Shown here: positions 1 to 8,824 of the stretch, in pieces | Layout of the letters: each line of letters starts with the position of its first letter | How positions within the stretch are numbered: the stretch's first letter is position 1 | DNA from: Ochrobactrum sp. CM-21-5 | Lineage (GTDB): Bacteria; Pseudomonadota; Alphaproteobacteria; Rhizobiales; Rhizobiaceae | NCBI RefSeq assembly: GCF_014253075.1 | Contig: NZ_JACLZJ010000003.1 | Coordinates: forward strand, 186,001 to 250,000 | Reading direction: 5' to 3' | Length of the DNA: 64,000 nt | Notes under the pieces: model-generated | What the model was told of the DNA's origin: nothing | The model's input: only the letters and a program-made list of their open reading frames with translations | The model's database searches: none | Made by a program: the position numbers and the translations under genes

Positions 1-846
1 TTCATCCGACCGCATCTCGACGGCGAAAGCCGCGCCTATTGGGAGAAGCGCAAGTGGAACGGACAGCAGCGCATTTCCATCTTCTGGCGCGACCTCTATC
101 GTCATGGACTGCTCGGCAGTTTCATCGGCATGGGCCACCGCGTGGCGCGCCTTTACGGGATCGACCCGCGTGACATATTGAAAGCACGCACGATGGAAGA
201 GCAGCGCTCCTTCTTCGATACGGCTCTTGCTCCGCTTTTCGAAAAGCGCATGGTCCGCTGGGCAACCGCCCGCAAATCGTCCCTTTTCGGCCTTGGCATC
301 CCCCCGCAGCAATATGATGCGCTGGCAACGGCGGGCAGTGGCAGCATGGCTGACGTTCTGCGCACGAGACTGGAAAAGCTCGCCTGCGGCTTTCCCCTGT
401 CGGAAAATTATTTTGCCTGGCAGGCATTCGGCCGCAGTTACAGTGACGACGATGAAACAGGCCCTTTACCGCCCTACCTCTCGCGCACCAATTTTGAAAC
501 CGTTCGCGCCCGAGCCGATCGTATGATTGTCCGGAATGCCAGCTACACGGATTTTCTCGCAGCCAAATCCGCCGCATCGGTGGATCGCTACGTCCTGCTC
601 GACGCGCAGGACTGGATGAACGATGTCCAGCTCAATACTCTGTGGAGCGAGATTACCCGCACCGCTGCACCCAGTGCTCGTGTGATCTTCCGCACCGCCG
701 CCGAGCCAAGCCTGCTCCCAGGCCGCGTTGCACCGGAAATACTGGACCGCTGGGACTATTGTGCGAACGCATCGCGCACGCTTCACGATCAGGACCGCTC
801 ATCCATCTATGGTGGCTTCCATCTCTATATGCTGAAGGGATCATGA
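1..846 (+). CDS. btaA: BtaA, S-adenosylmethionine:diacylglycerol 3-amino-3-carboxypropyltransferase (5' truncated by window)
   Basis: The reading frame is open from base 1, so the start lies outside the window and 281 C-terminal residues are visible. The sequence matches the DUF3419/BtaA family: a hydrophilic N-terminal part (FIRPHLDGESRAYWEKRKW), a central YVLLDAQDWM segment typical of the family, and a C-terminal HDQDRSSIYGGFHLY block. BtaA transfers the aminocarboxypropyl group of SAM to diacylglycerol, giving the homoserine lipid that BtaB methylates to diacylglyceryl-trimethylhomoserine. The next gene starts 1 nt after the stop, so the two form an operon. In relatives such as Sinorhizobium this operon is induced by phosphate limitation; its promoter is not visible here. 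Confidence 0.9.
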   Translation, partial: FIRPHLDGESRAYWEKRKWNGQQRISIFWRDLYRHGLLGSFIGMGHRVARLYGIDPRDILKARTMEEQRSFFDTALAPLFEKRMVRWATARKSSLFGLGIPPQQYDALATAGSGSMADVLRTRLEKLACGFPLSENYFAWQAFGRSYSDDDETGPLPPYLSRTNFETVRARADRMIVRNASYTDFLAAKSAASVDRYVLLDAQDWMNDVQLNTLWSEITRTAAPSARVIFRTAAEPSLLPGRVAPEILDRWDYCANASRTLHDQDRSSIYGGFHLYMLKGS

Positions 847-847
847 T

Positions 848-1516
848 ATGCTGCGCAGCCCATGGAGCATTCAGGGAATTGACCATGCCAGCCTGATGGA
901 CCGCGTTTATCGCCGCCAGCGCTACTTCTACGATGCGACACGCAAATATTACCTTCTGGGCCGCGATCCGATGATTGCCGGGCTTGCCGTGCCGCAAGGC
1001 GGCAGCGCGCTGGAGATCGGCTGCGGCACGGGGCGCAATCTCGTCAAAACGGCGCGGCTTTATCCCAGGGCGCGTCTCTTCGGCATCGATATTTCTGCCG
1101 AAATGCTCGATACGGCCCGCAAAGCCGCTGAACGGTCCGGTATAGAAAACCGCACGCGGCTGGAGTGTGCGGACGCCGCGCAATTCGACCCCCGGCAACT
1201 TTTCCAGCAATCCGGCTTTGACCGCATTTTTATCTCTTATGCCGTATCCATGATACCGCAATGGCAATCGGTCATCCGCGAAAGCATCCGGCATCTCCAA
1301 CCCGGTGGCGAACTTCATATTGTGGATTTCGGCGACCAGGCCCGGTTGCCTCGCTGGTTCAGGAAAGGCCTTTTCACTTGGCTTGGCTGGTTTCATGTCA
1401 AGCCGCGCGAAGACCTGTTTGCTGTCTGCGAACATCTCGCCGCTGAACAGAATGCTTCGGTGAAACAGCGCATCCTTCATCGCGGATTTGCGTGGATAGC
1501 GGTGATCCGCGCATAG
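848..1516 (+). CDS. btaB: BtaB, betaine-lipid N-methyltransferase
   Basis: This is a 222-residue class I SAM-dependent methyltransferase with motif I LEIGCGTGRN near residue 55 and the acidic post-I strand GIDIS. It starts 1 nt after the btaA stop, so the pair is surely co-transcribed and probably translationally coupled. The family trimethylates diacylglyceryl-homoserine to the phosphorus-free lipid DGTS at the inner membrane. Length and neighbour agree with BtaB of Rhodobacter and Sinorhizobium. Function is assigned from family plus operon context; nothing in the sequence alone proves substrate choice. Confidence 0.88.
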   Translation: MLRSPWSIQGIDHASLMDRVYRRQRYFYDATRKYYLLGRDPMIAGLAVPQGGSALEIGCGTGRNLVKTARLYPRARLFGIDISAEMLDTARKAAERSGIENRTRLECADAAQFDPRQLFQQSGFDRIFISYAVSMIPQWQSVIRESIRHLQPGGELHIVDFGDQARLPRWFRKGLFTWLGWFHVKPREDLFAVCEHLAAEQNASVKQRILHRGFAWIAVIRA

Positions 1517-1616
1517 GCAAATAATATTAGCAGTTTTGTGCGAGCATGACTGGTGACGTTCCGCCACGGATCGCGTAACCGTTGTTAAGACTGATTCGCG
1601 ACACCGGGACCATTGT

Positions 1617-2450
1617 ATGAACCGTCTGGCCAGCCGCAGCCTTTTCGCCTTCGGCGCTTTTCTCCTGTCTGCCTGCACGACGGTGGATTACGACTTTTCC
1701 GATGTGAAGAAACCCGGCAGTTCGGTGGCGCGCATCGCCCCTCCGTCCGGTACGGTCAAAGCACCCCGCTTCGGCGACCGCGACCCGCATGACTGGACCG
1801 GGAAAACCCCGTGGCACTATCCGGTGCACGGCACCGATGTTTCAAAATACCAGACCAATGTGGACTGGAGTGCTGTACGCGCCAGCGGCATCTCTTTCGT
1901 CTTCATCAAGGCGACCGAGGGCGGCGACCGCTTCGATGAACGTTTCAACGAGCACTGGAACGGCGCCCGTCAGGCCGGCATCCCGCGTAGCGCCTATCAT
2001 TTCTATTACTTCTGCCGCCCAGCCATCGAACAGGCGCGCTGGTATATCCGTAATGTCCCGCGCGACCCCAACGCCCTGCCGCCTGTGCTGGATATGGAAT
2101 GGAACGCGCACTCGCCAACATGCAAACTCCGGCCCGATCAGGCCGTGGTGCGCAAAGAGATGCGCATCTTCCTGCAAGCCATCGAAAAGCATTATGGCAA
2201 ACGCCCGATCATCTATACGACCGTCGATTTCTTCGATGACAACAATCTGCGCCAGTTGCACGATTATCCGTTCTGGCTGCGCTCGGTGGCAGGGCATCCC
2301 GACGAGAAATACGGGCCGCATCCGTGGACATTCTGGCAATACACCGGTACGGGAAGCATTCCGGGCATAAGGGGCGATGCGGATATCAATGTGTTCGCTG
2401 GCGGTGCCGGATCGTGGAAAAAGTGGCTGGAAAGCAACAAGGTCCGCTAA
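1617..2450 (+). CDS. GH25 lysozyme-like lipoprotein (muramidase)
   Basis: The 277-residue product has a lipoprotein signal ending in lipobox LLSAC (Cys20) and, from about residue 75, a glycoside hydrolase family 25 domain. Family hallmarks are visible: HGTDVSKYQ with the first catalytic Asp, FIKATEGGD, and the VLDMEWN strand carrying the Asp/Glu pair. The enzyme should cleave the MurNAc-GlcNAc bond of peptidoglycan while anchored to an envelope membrane. It lies 100 bp after btaB on the same strand, and a lytic transglycosylase follows, giving a small cell-wall group. No inhibitor gene or phage neighbours are present, so a housekeeping wall-remodelling role is more likely than a phage endolysin. 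Confidence 0.88.
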   Translation: MNRLASRSLFAFGAFLLSACTTVDYDFSDVKKPGSSVARIAPPSGTVKAPRFGDRDPHDWTGKTPWHYPVHGTDVSKYQTNVDWSAVRASGISFVFIKATEGGDRFDERFNEHWNGARQAGIPRSAYHFYYFCRPAIEQARWYIRNVPRDPNALPPVLDMEWNAHSPTCKLRPDQAVVRKEMRIFLQAIEKHYGKRPIIYTTVDFFDDNNLRQLHDYPFWLRSVAGHPDEKYGPHPWTFWQYTGTGSIPGIRGDADINVFAGGAGSWKKWLESNKVR

Positions 2451-2572
2451 CCCGGCGCGCTTTGGCCAGTTGCCCCAAGTTTTGCTTCATTTCCGGGGCT
2501 TGTTGGGGCAATAGCTAAACAAACCGTTAAGGGGAGAAAATTGCTCCCTCTTTTTAGTGTGAGTTGTTCCCA

Positions 2573-3820
2573 ATGAAGATTCTTGCCCCAGTATTGGGCC
2601 CCGTAATGGCTGCGGCCATGCTCGCCTCAACAGCATTGTCCGGTGCGCAGGCCGCTGCCGCGCCGGCGCCCGCTGCAACACCTGTTGAAAATGCCGTCAA
2701 TCTGCCGAAACCCGAATGCGAAACCGATCTGGGCCAATGGGTGGACAATCTGACGAAAGAAGCGCGTGAAGCTGGCGTCGGCGAAAAGGGCATCGCCGAA
2801 CTGCACAAGGCTTCGCTTGAACAGAAAGTGCTCGACCGCGACCGCAAGCAGACCGTTTTCAATCTGACCTTCACCGAATTTTCAAAGCGCCTTATCTCGG
2901 AAGCCCGCCTGCGGAAAGGCAGGGACAATCTGGTCAAACATGCCGATGTCTTCAAGAAGGTCGAGGACACATACGGCGTACCCGGTCCGGTTCTCGCAGC
3001 TTTTTGGGGACTGGAAACCGATTACGGCGCCATCCAGGGTGATTTCGATACGCTGAACGCGCTTGTCACGCTCTCTTACGATTGCCGCCGTCCGGACCTG
3101 TTCCGTCCGCAATTGATCGCCCTTCTCAAGCTTTTCGACCAGGGTGTAGTCGATGCCTCCACGACGGGCGCATGGGCTGGCGAAATCGGCATGATGCAGC
3201 TTCTGCCCAAGGACTACCTGGAGCGTGGCGTCGACGGTGACGGCGACGGCAAGGTCGATCTGAAGAACAGCATTCCCGATGCCATGATGACCGCAGGGCG
3301 GATGATCTCCGAACTGGGCTGGAAGCGCGGCGAGCCGTGGCTGGAAGAGGTTCGCCTGACCAAAGACCTCCCGTGGGAAGAAGCTATCCGCACCAACCGC
3401 AAGCCGCATTCCTGGTGGGCACAGCAAGGTGTTGTCGGCCTGAAAGGCCCTCTCGGCCCCGATGACGGTGATGCATCGCTCTTGCTCCCGCTTGGCCGCA
3501 AGGGACCCGCGTTCCTTTCCTATCCAAATTTCGATGTCTTCGTGGAATGGAACAAGTCCATCGTCTACGCGACGACAGCCGCCTATTTTGCAGCCCGCCT
3601 CGCTGGCGCGCCGGCCTTCGATCCCGGCAATCCGATTCCCGGCCTGACGCAGGATCAGTTGAAGGAGCTACAAACCAAGCTTCAGACCCACGGCCATGAA
3701 ATGGGCAAGATCGACGGCGTTTTCGGCGTGGCAACCCGTGATGCCGTGCGCGCCGAACAGATGCGTCTTGGCATGCCTGCCGATTCCTGGCCGACGCAGG
3801 AGCTGCTCGACAAGCTCTGA
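2573..3820 (+). CDS. Lytic murein transglycosylase (MltB/SLT_2 type) with C-terminal peptidoglycan-binding domain
   Basis: The 415-residue exported protein has a signal peptide to about residue 30, then an SLT_2/MltB-type domain with the catalytic Glu in FWGLETDYG (E148), the WAGEIGMMQLLPKDYL block, and the NPDAMMTAGRM-like helix. A PG_binding_1 domain occupies the last ~60 residues. It forms 1,6-anhydro muropeptides in the periplasm. I chose the ATG at 2573 over a TTG 9 nt upstream because it gives a clean Lys-containing signal peptide. A strong terminator follows the stop and runs into the next gene's 5' end. Close alphaproteobacterial homologues usually have this same two-domain layout. 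Confidence 0.92.
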   Translation: MKILAPVLGPVMAAAMLASTALSGAQAAAAPAPAATPVENAVNLPKPECETDLGQWVDNLTKEAREAGVGEKGIAELHKASLEQKVLDRDRKQTVFNLTFTEFSKRLISEARLRKGRDNLVKHADVFKKVEDTYGVPGPVLAAFWGLETDYGAIQGDFDTLNALVTLSYDCRRPDLFRPQLIALLKLFDQGVVDASTTGAWAGEIGMMQLLPKDYLERGVDGDGDGKVDLKNSIPDAMMTAGRMISELGWKRGEPWLEEVRLTKDLPWEEAIRTNRKPHSWWAQQGVVGLKGPLGPDDGDASLLLPLGRKGPAFLSYPNFDVFVEWNKSIVYATTAAYFAARLAGAPAFDPGNPIPGLTQDQLKELQTKLQTHGHEMGKIDGVFGVATRDAVRAEQMRLGMPADSWPTQELLDKL

Positions 3821-3830
3821 GTTTCGACAA

Positions 3831-3862
3831 GGCGCGGGATCCATCCCGCGCCTTTTTGTTTT
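3831..3862 (+). terminator. Rho-independent terminator after the transglycosylase gene
   Basis: A 9-10 bp GC-rich stem (GGCGCGGGA / TCCCGCGCC) with a short loop is followed by a TTTTTG tract 10 nt after the stop codon. Confidence 0.85.
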
Positions 3863-3872
3863 CCGTTTTGAA

Positions 3873-4817
3873 ATGCCGCCCATGCTTGCAACGCTGATTG
3901 TCGTCCTTCCCGTTTTCGCACTGATCTTCTCCGGCTGGGGCGCGTTCAAGCTGAAAATCCTCGGACCGCATGCCATCGCGGAACTGAACCGCTTCGTGGT
4001 CTATCTGGCACTACCCGCCCTGTTGTTCGACATCATGGCCAATACCCGTGGCAGCGAACTTTGGCAGCCGGGATTTATCGCCGTTTTTCTATTGAGCAGT
4101 GCCGTCGCCTTCGCTCTGCCCTTCATGATACGGCTGCGGGGCAAGCTGCCACTTGCCGACACGGCCCTCGACGGGCTCAACGCTGCCTATCCCAATACCG
4201 GCTACATGGGCATCCCGCTGTCGATGATCGCCTTCGGATCCGGGGTTCTGGCGGCAACGACGATCTCCATCATCATAACGGTCTGCGTTACTTTTGCCTT
4301 TGCAATCGTCCTGATTGAAATTGGTCTGCAAACAGAGAAGAAGCCGCTGCGCCTCGTCTGGAAAGTTGTCCGTTCGCTGATACGCAATCCGCTGCTGGTC
4401 GCCCCGGCGCTCGGAGCCGCAGTGTCGTTCTTTGGCCTCTCCATTCCCGCCCCGGCTGAAACCTTTTTAAAGATGCTCGGTGGCGCTGCTTCGCCCTGCG
4501 CACTTGTGGCGCTCGGTCTCTTTCTCGCCCAGCCGCGCAAGATCGAGCGCGACAGCATCAATGCCATCGCCTTTCTTGTTTCGGCCAAGCTGGTCGTGCA
4601 GCCACTCGTGACATGGCTCCTGGCGGTTTACGTCTTTCACCTGCCGCCGCTGATGGCGGAAAGCGCCGCCTTGCTTGCCGCCCTGCCGACCGGCACGGGT
4701 CCCTTCATGCTGGCCGAGCATTACCGTCGCGAGGCGGCCATCACCTCCAATGTTATCCTTTATTCGACCACAATTTCAGTCGTCACTTTGTCCGCATACC
4801 TCGCTTTGGTGCGTTGA
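3873..4817 (+). CDS. AEC-family permease (auxin efflux carrier type)
   Basis: The 314-residue integral membrane protein has about ten hydrophobic segments and the AEC signature features: an N-terminal half ending in NAAYPNTGYMGIPL (Asn/Pro-rich break in a helix) and a C-terminal half with LPTGTGPFMLAEHY. Bacterial members move small organic acids or amino acids; the substrate is unknown here. The ATG at 3873 begins right after the T-tract of the preceding terminator; the ATG at 3882 is an alternative. Because the terminator overlaps the leader, the gene probably has its own start point within or just after the hairpin, or depends on read-through. Confidence 0.85.
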   Translation: MPPMLATLIVVLPVFALIFSGWGAFKLKILGPHAIAELNRFVVYLALPALLFDIMANTRGSELWQPGFIAVFLLSSAVAFALPFMIRLRGKLPLADTALDGLNAAYPNTGYMGIPLSMIAFGSGVLAATTISIIITVCVTFAFAIVLIEIGLQTEKKPLRLVWKVVRSLIRNPLLVAPALGAAVSFFGLSIPAPAETFLKMLGGAASPCALVALGLFLAQPRKIERDSINAIAFLVSAKLVVQPLVTWLLAVYVFHLPPLMAESAALLAALPTGTGPFMLAEHYRREAAITSNVILYSTTISVVTLSAYLALVR

Positions 4818-5084
4818 AACGCGAAAAACCGGCTGAAAACACAGTGCCAATTGTGGCAAAAACCGTGCCTGACTTGTCGGTTCTGTGTCTTTTTCATGAA
4901 ATGTGAACAGATTTTTCACCACAATGTTTTCAAAGACTTAACTGGTAAACAGAAGGTTTTTTTCACAATCACGGCAGATTGCAGTACGAAATCTTCTTTT
5001 GTTTGAGGCATTTTACGCTTAGATTCCTCAACTCTACCAGCGCGTGTCCGGCTATCGTCGGGCGCATATGAAGGAGACAGACCA

Positions 5085-5171
5085 ATGGGACTGACGCGAT
5101 CTTTGAATGTCCTCATGATCTGTGCAGCATTTGCATTTGTTGCAGCGTTGATAGCAGGAGTCATCCCGTAA
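5085..5171 (+). CDS. 28-residue single-pass membrane peptide, uncharacterised
   Basis: A short frame MGLTRSLNVLMICAAFAFVA... ending in IAGVIP starts 6 nt after a strong ribosome binding site (AAGGAGA). It has a positively charged start and one 18-20 residue hydrophobic segment, as expected for a single-pass membrane miniprotein. A bidirectional terminator lies about 60 bp downstream, so the transcript would be a small monocistronic RNA. I have a vague memory of similar ~25-30 residue frames in Rhizobiales but cannot confirm it. Function unknown. Confidence 0.6.
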   Translation: MGLTRSLNVLMICAAFAFVAALIAGVIP

Positions 5172-5232
5172 GGAATGACCTAAGCCATTACGGCGGCTTC
5201 GGTTTTGAGGATAGACCGACCCGCTCGAAACA

Positions 5233-5262
5233 AAAAAGCCCGGCTGAAATGCCGGGCTTTTT
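5233..5262. terminator. Bidirectional terminator between the miniprotein gene and metF
   Basis: A perfect stem AAAAAGCCCGGC / GCCGGGCTTTTT with a 6-nt loop carries a T-run on both strands and separates two convergent genes. Confidence 0.9.
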
Positions 5263-5268
5263 ACATTC

Positions 5269-6180
5269 TCAGGCAAGCTCCAGAACCGCCTCGGCCTTGG
5301 GCCTGATACCGATCATATGGCAGATGGCGAAAGGCAGGTCGGCACGGTTCATCGTGTAGAAATGGAAATCCTGCACACCCCGTTCGATCAGATCCATCAC
5401 CTGTTCGGCAGCAATCGCCGCCGCCACCAGCTGATGCGTCTGTGGGTCATTGTCCAGTCCGTCGAAACGTTCCGCCAGCCAGGCCGGGATATGCGTCGCA
5501 GACCGCGCGCAGAAGTTCCGGACTTGCTTGAAACTATGCACTGGCAGAACACCCGGCACGATTGGAATATAGATGCCTGCGCGACGCACCCGCTCGACAT
5601 AGCGTTCGTAAAGGTCGTTCTCAAAGAAAAACTGGGTGATGGCGCGGGTGGCGCCATTATCCACCTTGCGCTTCAGCATATCGATATCAGTCGCGAAATC
5701 AGGGCTTTCCGGGTGTTTTTCCGGATAGGCTGATACCGAAATGTCGAAATCGGCAATGTTGCGCAAACCGCCGACCAGTTCCGCACCATTCTGATAACCG
5801 CCCGGCGTGGGAACATATTGCTCGCCGATGCCATTTGCGGGATCGCCGCGCAAGGCCACAAAGCGACTGACGCCAAGTGCGGCGAACTCGCGGGCCACGT
5901 GGTCCACGTCCTCCCGGGTCGCATCCACGCAGGTCAGATGCGCGGCCGGTTTGACATCGGTCTCTTTCAAAATGCGTGCCACGGTGCGCACGGTGCGCTC
6001 ACGCGTGGACCCGCCTGCACCGTATGTCACCGAAACAAATTCGGGCTTGAGCGGCGCAAGCCGCGTCACTGTTTCCCAGAGACGCTGTTCCATTTCTTCC
6101 GTTTTGGGCGGAAAGAATTCGAACGATACCCGGGTAGTCTGGCCAACATCCGGTCGGCGGGAAAGACCGTAAAAACCCAT
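5269..6180 (-). CDS. metF: Methylenetetrahydrofolate reductase
   Basis: The 303-residue product has the MetF TIM-barrel features: VSFEFFPPKTEEME near the N-terminus, FVSVTYGAGGS, the LRGDP motif, TQFFFEND and the IPIVPGVLPV strand. It reduces 5,10-methylene-THF to 5-methyl-THF for methionine synthesis in the cytoplasm using FAD and NADH. The ATG at 6180 shares one base with the stop of the upstream ArsR-methyltransferase gene, so the two are translationally coupled. An in-frame extension of 25 residues is possible but would lie inside the regulator gene and does not look like MetF. Confidence 0.95.
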   Translation of the reverse strand: MGFYGLSRRPDVGQTTRVSFEFFPPKTEEMEQRLWETVTRLAPLKPEFVSVTYGAGGSTRERTVRTVARILKETDVKPAAHLTCVDATREDVDHVAREFAALGVSRFVALRGDPANGIGEQYVPTPGGYQNGAELVGGLRNIADFDISVSAYPEKHPESPDFATDIDMLKRKVDNGATRAITQFFFENDLYERYVERVRRAGIYIPIVPGVLPVHSFKQVRNFCARSATHIPAWLAERFDGLDNDPQTHQLVAAAIAAEQVMDLIERGVQDFHFYTMNRADLPFAICHMIGIRPKAEAVLELA

Positions 6181-7199
6181 CAAACTGTCTCCGTCATGCT
6201 TGTATTGCTCTGGACCGGGTCTGCGATCAGAAGGCGCGGATCGCGGGCAAGCCACAGCTTGACCGTCAAACCTTCATCGCCATTTGCCGCCTTCGGCTCG
6301 AGTTCCAATGTTTTCTCAGGCTCAAGACCTGCTTCCTTCATCCAGCCCAGCATTTGCTCGTCGCTGAAACCAAGCCGCAAATGCGCATGTTCTTCGCGTA
6401 GAAATTCAAGCCGGTGTGGAGCAAAATCGACGATCAGCAATCGGCCATCGGGACGCAGTGCACGCGCTGCTTCGCGAATCGCGGCCAGCGGATCATCCAG
6501 AAAGTGCAGAACCTGATGAATGGTCACGAGATCGAAGCTCTCGCGTTCCACCGGCAACGCATAGACATCACCCTGCCGCACCTGAGCATTGCCAATGGCT
6601 GCAAGATCTAGATTTGCCCGCGCAACCGAAAGCATGTCGCGGTTGATATCGATGCCGAGTCCACGCAGATAAAGTGGCGCAAAAAGCTCCAGAAGCCGGC
6701 CCGTTCCGGTGCCGACATCAAGCATTGCCTGAAACGGTCTGTTTCCGACAATCCTTTTCAACGCCGTTTCAACAGCATTCTCGGAAACGTGCAGCTTGCG
6801 AATTTCGTCCCAGCTTCCGGCATTCGCACTGAAATAAGCCGCGGCCTTTTCCTGTCGGCTGGACTTAACCAGCGAAAGCCGCTCCATATCGCGCTCAACC
6901 AACGCATCCGAGCCATCCAGCCGGGCAAGAAGCCCACGTGCGAGATCGCCGCAAATGGCATTGTCCGCAAGGCGGAAATAAGCCCATGCCCCTTCCTGGT
7001 AACGGTCGATTAGATCGGCCTCGCCCAAAAGTTTCAGGTGACGTGAAACACGCGGCTGTGATTGGCCGAGAATGGTCGTGAGGTCCGAAACCGTCAGATC
7101 GCCGCGCTCCAGAAGCGCAAGAATGCGCAGACGGCTCGGTTCAGCCACCGCCTTCAGCACATCCACCATCCGATCGAGCTGCAATTGCAATCCAGCCAT
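6180..7199 (-). CDS. ArsR-family regulator fused to a SAM-dependent methyltransferase domain (SahR-like)
   Basis: The 339-residue protein has an N-terminal winged helix (about residues 10-95; SRLRILALLERGDLTVSDL, then SQPRVSRHLKLL) and a class I methyltransferase fold from about residue 125 with motif I MLDVGTGTGRLLELF and GIDIN. It lies directly upstream of metF and overlaps it by 1 nt. Fusion proteins of this layout next to SAM-cycle genes have been described as SahR, which senses S-adenosylhomocysteine and controls methionine-cycle genes; I assign that role by architecture and neighbour. No metal-binding Cys motif of arsenic sensors is apparent. An inverted repeat sits just upstream of the start. 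Confidence 0.82.
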   Translation of the reverse strand: MAGLQLQLDRMVDVLKAVAEPSRLRILALLERGDLTVSDLTTILGQSQPRVSRHLKLLGEADLIDRYQEGAWAYFRLADNAICGDLARGLLARLDGSDALVERDMERLSLVKSSRQEKAAAYFSANAGSWDEIRKLHVSENAVETALKRIVGNRPFQAMLDVGTGTGRLLELFAPLYLRGLGIDINRDMLSVARANLDLAAIGNAQVRQGDVYALPVERESFDLVTIHQVLHFLDDPLAAIREAARALRPDGRLLIVDFAPHRLEFLREEHAHLRLGFSDEQMLGWMKEAGLEPEKTLELEPKAANGDEGLTVKLWLARDPRLLIADPVQSNTSMTETV

Positions 7200-7215
7200 G
7201 CCTCACCTCTAAAAG

Positions 7216-7235
7216 ATATAAAGATATGTTTATAT
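7216..7235 (-). promoter_or_regulatory. Candidate autoregulatory operator of the SahR-like gene
   Basis: A perfect inverted repeat ATATAAA-N6-TTTATAT sits 17 bp upstream of the regulator start codon. ArsR-family proteins bind AT-rich 12-2-12-like dyads over the promoter, so this is the likely site for autoregulation of the regulator-metF operon. Confidence 0.6.
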
Positions 7236-7438
7236 GAAAAATAACTCGGGCGCAAGCGCTTTTCATGTCAGAATGGACCCGTTCGGGATTCGCCCATGAC
7301 AAACAGCGCGCTCTGATATCAAAGCCCGATGAGCAGGATTGACAAAGTCTTGGTGAAGTGTGGCAGCGGAATATTTTAAGGCGTGGTTAGCGTCGGCATT
7401 TCAACGCCTTGGTATGAATTGAACAGGGGGACGATGTT

Positions 7439-7762
7439 ATGGCTTTGGGTACCACGCGCCAGCGGGCAATCGCTAAATCACTGACACTTCTGCTACCCGC
7501 GATTCCCTATTCGGATTCGGAGCCAATCCGGGCCGCCGCACTCGCACCACATATGAAGACGCTGCCGCCCTCAGTGGCGGTATGGCTGGCGACCGTCGCG
7601 CATGTGCGCCACGCTTACACCGACTACGATACCCTGCGCGACGAGGGCTACGATAAGGATTCGGCACGCTTCTTCGTCATGGATGCGATCAACGCAAAAT
7701 TGACCGAGTGGCGCGCCACCCGGCTTCTCACACCGGAGGATGACGAAGCGGCGGCAGTCTGA
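7439..7762 (+). CDS. DUF2293 domain-containing protein
   Basis: The 107-residue protein contains the DUF2293 core: LPPSVAVWLATVAHVRHAYTDYDTL, then EGYDKDSARFFV and a terminal ...NAKLTEWRATR segment. The function of the family is unknown. A GGGGG ribosome binding site lies 12 bp before the ATG at 7439. It is monocistronic, divergent from the SahR-like gene and convergent with tam. Confidence 0.8.
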   Translation: MALGTTRQRAIAKSLTLLLPAIPYSDSEPIRAAALAPHMKTLPPSVAVWLATVAHVRHAYTDYDTLRDEGYDKDSARFFVMDAINAKLTEWRATRLLTPEDDEAAAV

Positions 7763-7803
7763 AACGCTCTCGCTTCCTCGCGCAACGGTTATTTTGAAGG
7801 CGG

Positions 7804-8571
7804 TCAGCCTTTCTGCGCAACGATGAAAAGGCGTGGGAAACGAAGCAGGACCTTGCCGTCGCTCGCCGGTAGATAGTCCCCGGCAATCTTCATTTTATAA
7901 GCGGCCAGATAGGCTGCACGTTCGTGCTCGTCCAGCGGGTCCAGGAAAGGTCGCAGGCCCGTTCCCTTCACCCACTCAACAATTGCATCCACGCCGTCGA
8001 GCGGGTGATTATATATTGTGTGCCAGATGTCGACCCGCACCGCCTGCCCCGCAAACGCTTCATAATAGTTCACGACCGGAGGAAGAGGATCCCTGCCCTT
8101 GTTGCCGATCTTGGCAACAAACGGAGCACTTATGGCGACATCGCGCATGGCGCGGTGGGTCGGCTCACCCATATTATCAGGCATCTGTACGGCCAGAAAC
8201 GCACCCGGCCTAAGCAATGAGAAAAGTCGCTTCATCTCCGCTATATGCTCAGGAAACCACTGAAACACCGCATTGGAAAAAAGAACGTCCGTTTGCGTAT
8301 CCGGTTCAAAACTTGTCGCGTCGGCGATGGAAAACTCGACCTGCGGCAAGCGCCCCTTGGCTTTTTCGATCATGTCGGGCGATGTATCGAAGCCGGAAAT
8401 TCGGGCATCCGGCCAACGCTCGATCAAGAGCTCTGTCGAGTTCCCGGGGCCGCAACCGATATCGACCACCTTGCGTGGCTTATCGACCGGTATCTGGACC
8501 AGCAGGTCGCGCGCGGGGCGACTGCGTTCGTCTTCAAACTTGAGATACTGCTTCGCAGACCAGTCTTGCAT
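7804..8571 (-). CDS. tam: Trans-aconitate 2-methyltransferase
   Basis: The 255-residue class I methyltransferase matches Tam along its length: [24 protein letters not shown] at the start, motif [28 protein letters not shown], and the [11 protein letters not shown] segment near the C-terminus. Tam methylates trans-aconitate, a spontaneous by-product and inhibitor of the citric-acid cycle, in the cytosol. I chose ATG 8571 over a GTG at 8589 because an AGGAAAG ribosome binding site lies about 8 bp upstream of the ATG and the family starts there. A Bru-RS-like repeat lies immediately upstream. Confidence 0.92.
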   Translation of the reverse strand: MQDWSAKQYLKFEDERSRPARDLLVQIPVDKPRKVVDIGCGPGNSTELLIERWPDARISGFDTSPDMIEKAKGRLPQVEFSIADATSFEPDTQTDVLFSNAVFQWFPEHIAEMKRLFSLLRPGAFLAVQMPDNMGEPTHRAMRDVAISAPFVAKIGNKGRDPLPPVVNYYEAFAGQAVRVDIWHTIYNHPLDGVDAIVEWVKGTGLRPFLDPLDEHERAAYLAAYKMKIAGDYLPASDGKVLLRFPRLFIVAQKG

Positions 8572-8599
8572 CCGTGTTTCTTTCCTCACGGTCTGGTTT

Positions 8600-8698
8600 G
8601 GAGCGCATCCCGAAAAGCGTGAAACGGCTTTCGGGATGCGCGTTAAAACAAAAGCTTAGAGCACAGATCCGAGTCAATTAGATCGAAACGCGCTCTAA
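8600..8698 (+). repeat. Bru-RS-like dispersed palindromic repeat, copy A
   Basis: About 99 bp beginning GAGCGCATCCCGAAAAGCG and ending ACGCGCTCTAA, with internal dyads. A second copy at 52383-52485 in the opposite orientation is roughly 80% similar by eye. The length and palindromic ends fit the Bru-RS1/RS2 elements of Brucella; assignment to either subtype was not tested. Confidence 0.75.
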
Positions 8699-8787
8699 GC
8701 TGCCCCGCCAAACCTGCGCTGAATCTTACTTTCAAGCGTTATCTGATCCCAAGATCAGGGGGCATTTTGGGGAGGCAGATTCCAGAC

Positions 8788-8818
8788 AAAAGGGCCGGTG
8801 CTTTCACACCGGCCCTTG
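8788..8818 (-). terminator. Terminator of ettA
   Basis: An 11-bp stem AAGGGCCGGTG / CACCGGCCCTT with a 6-nt loop and a TTTTG tail on the minus strand, just after the ettA stop. Confidence 0.85.
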
Positions 8819-8824
8819 ATGACA

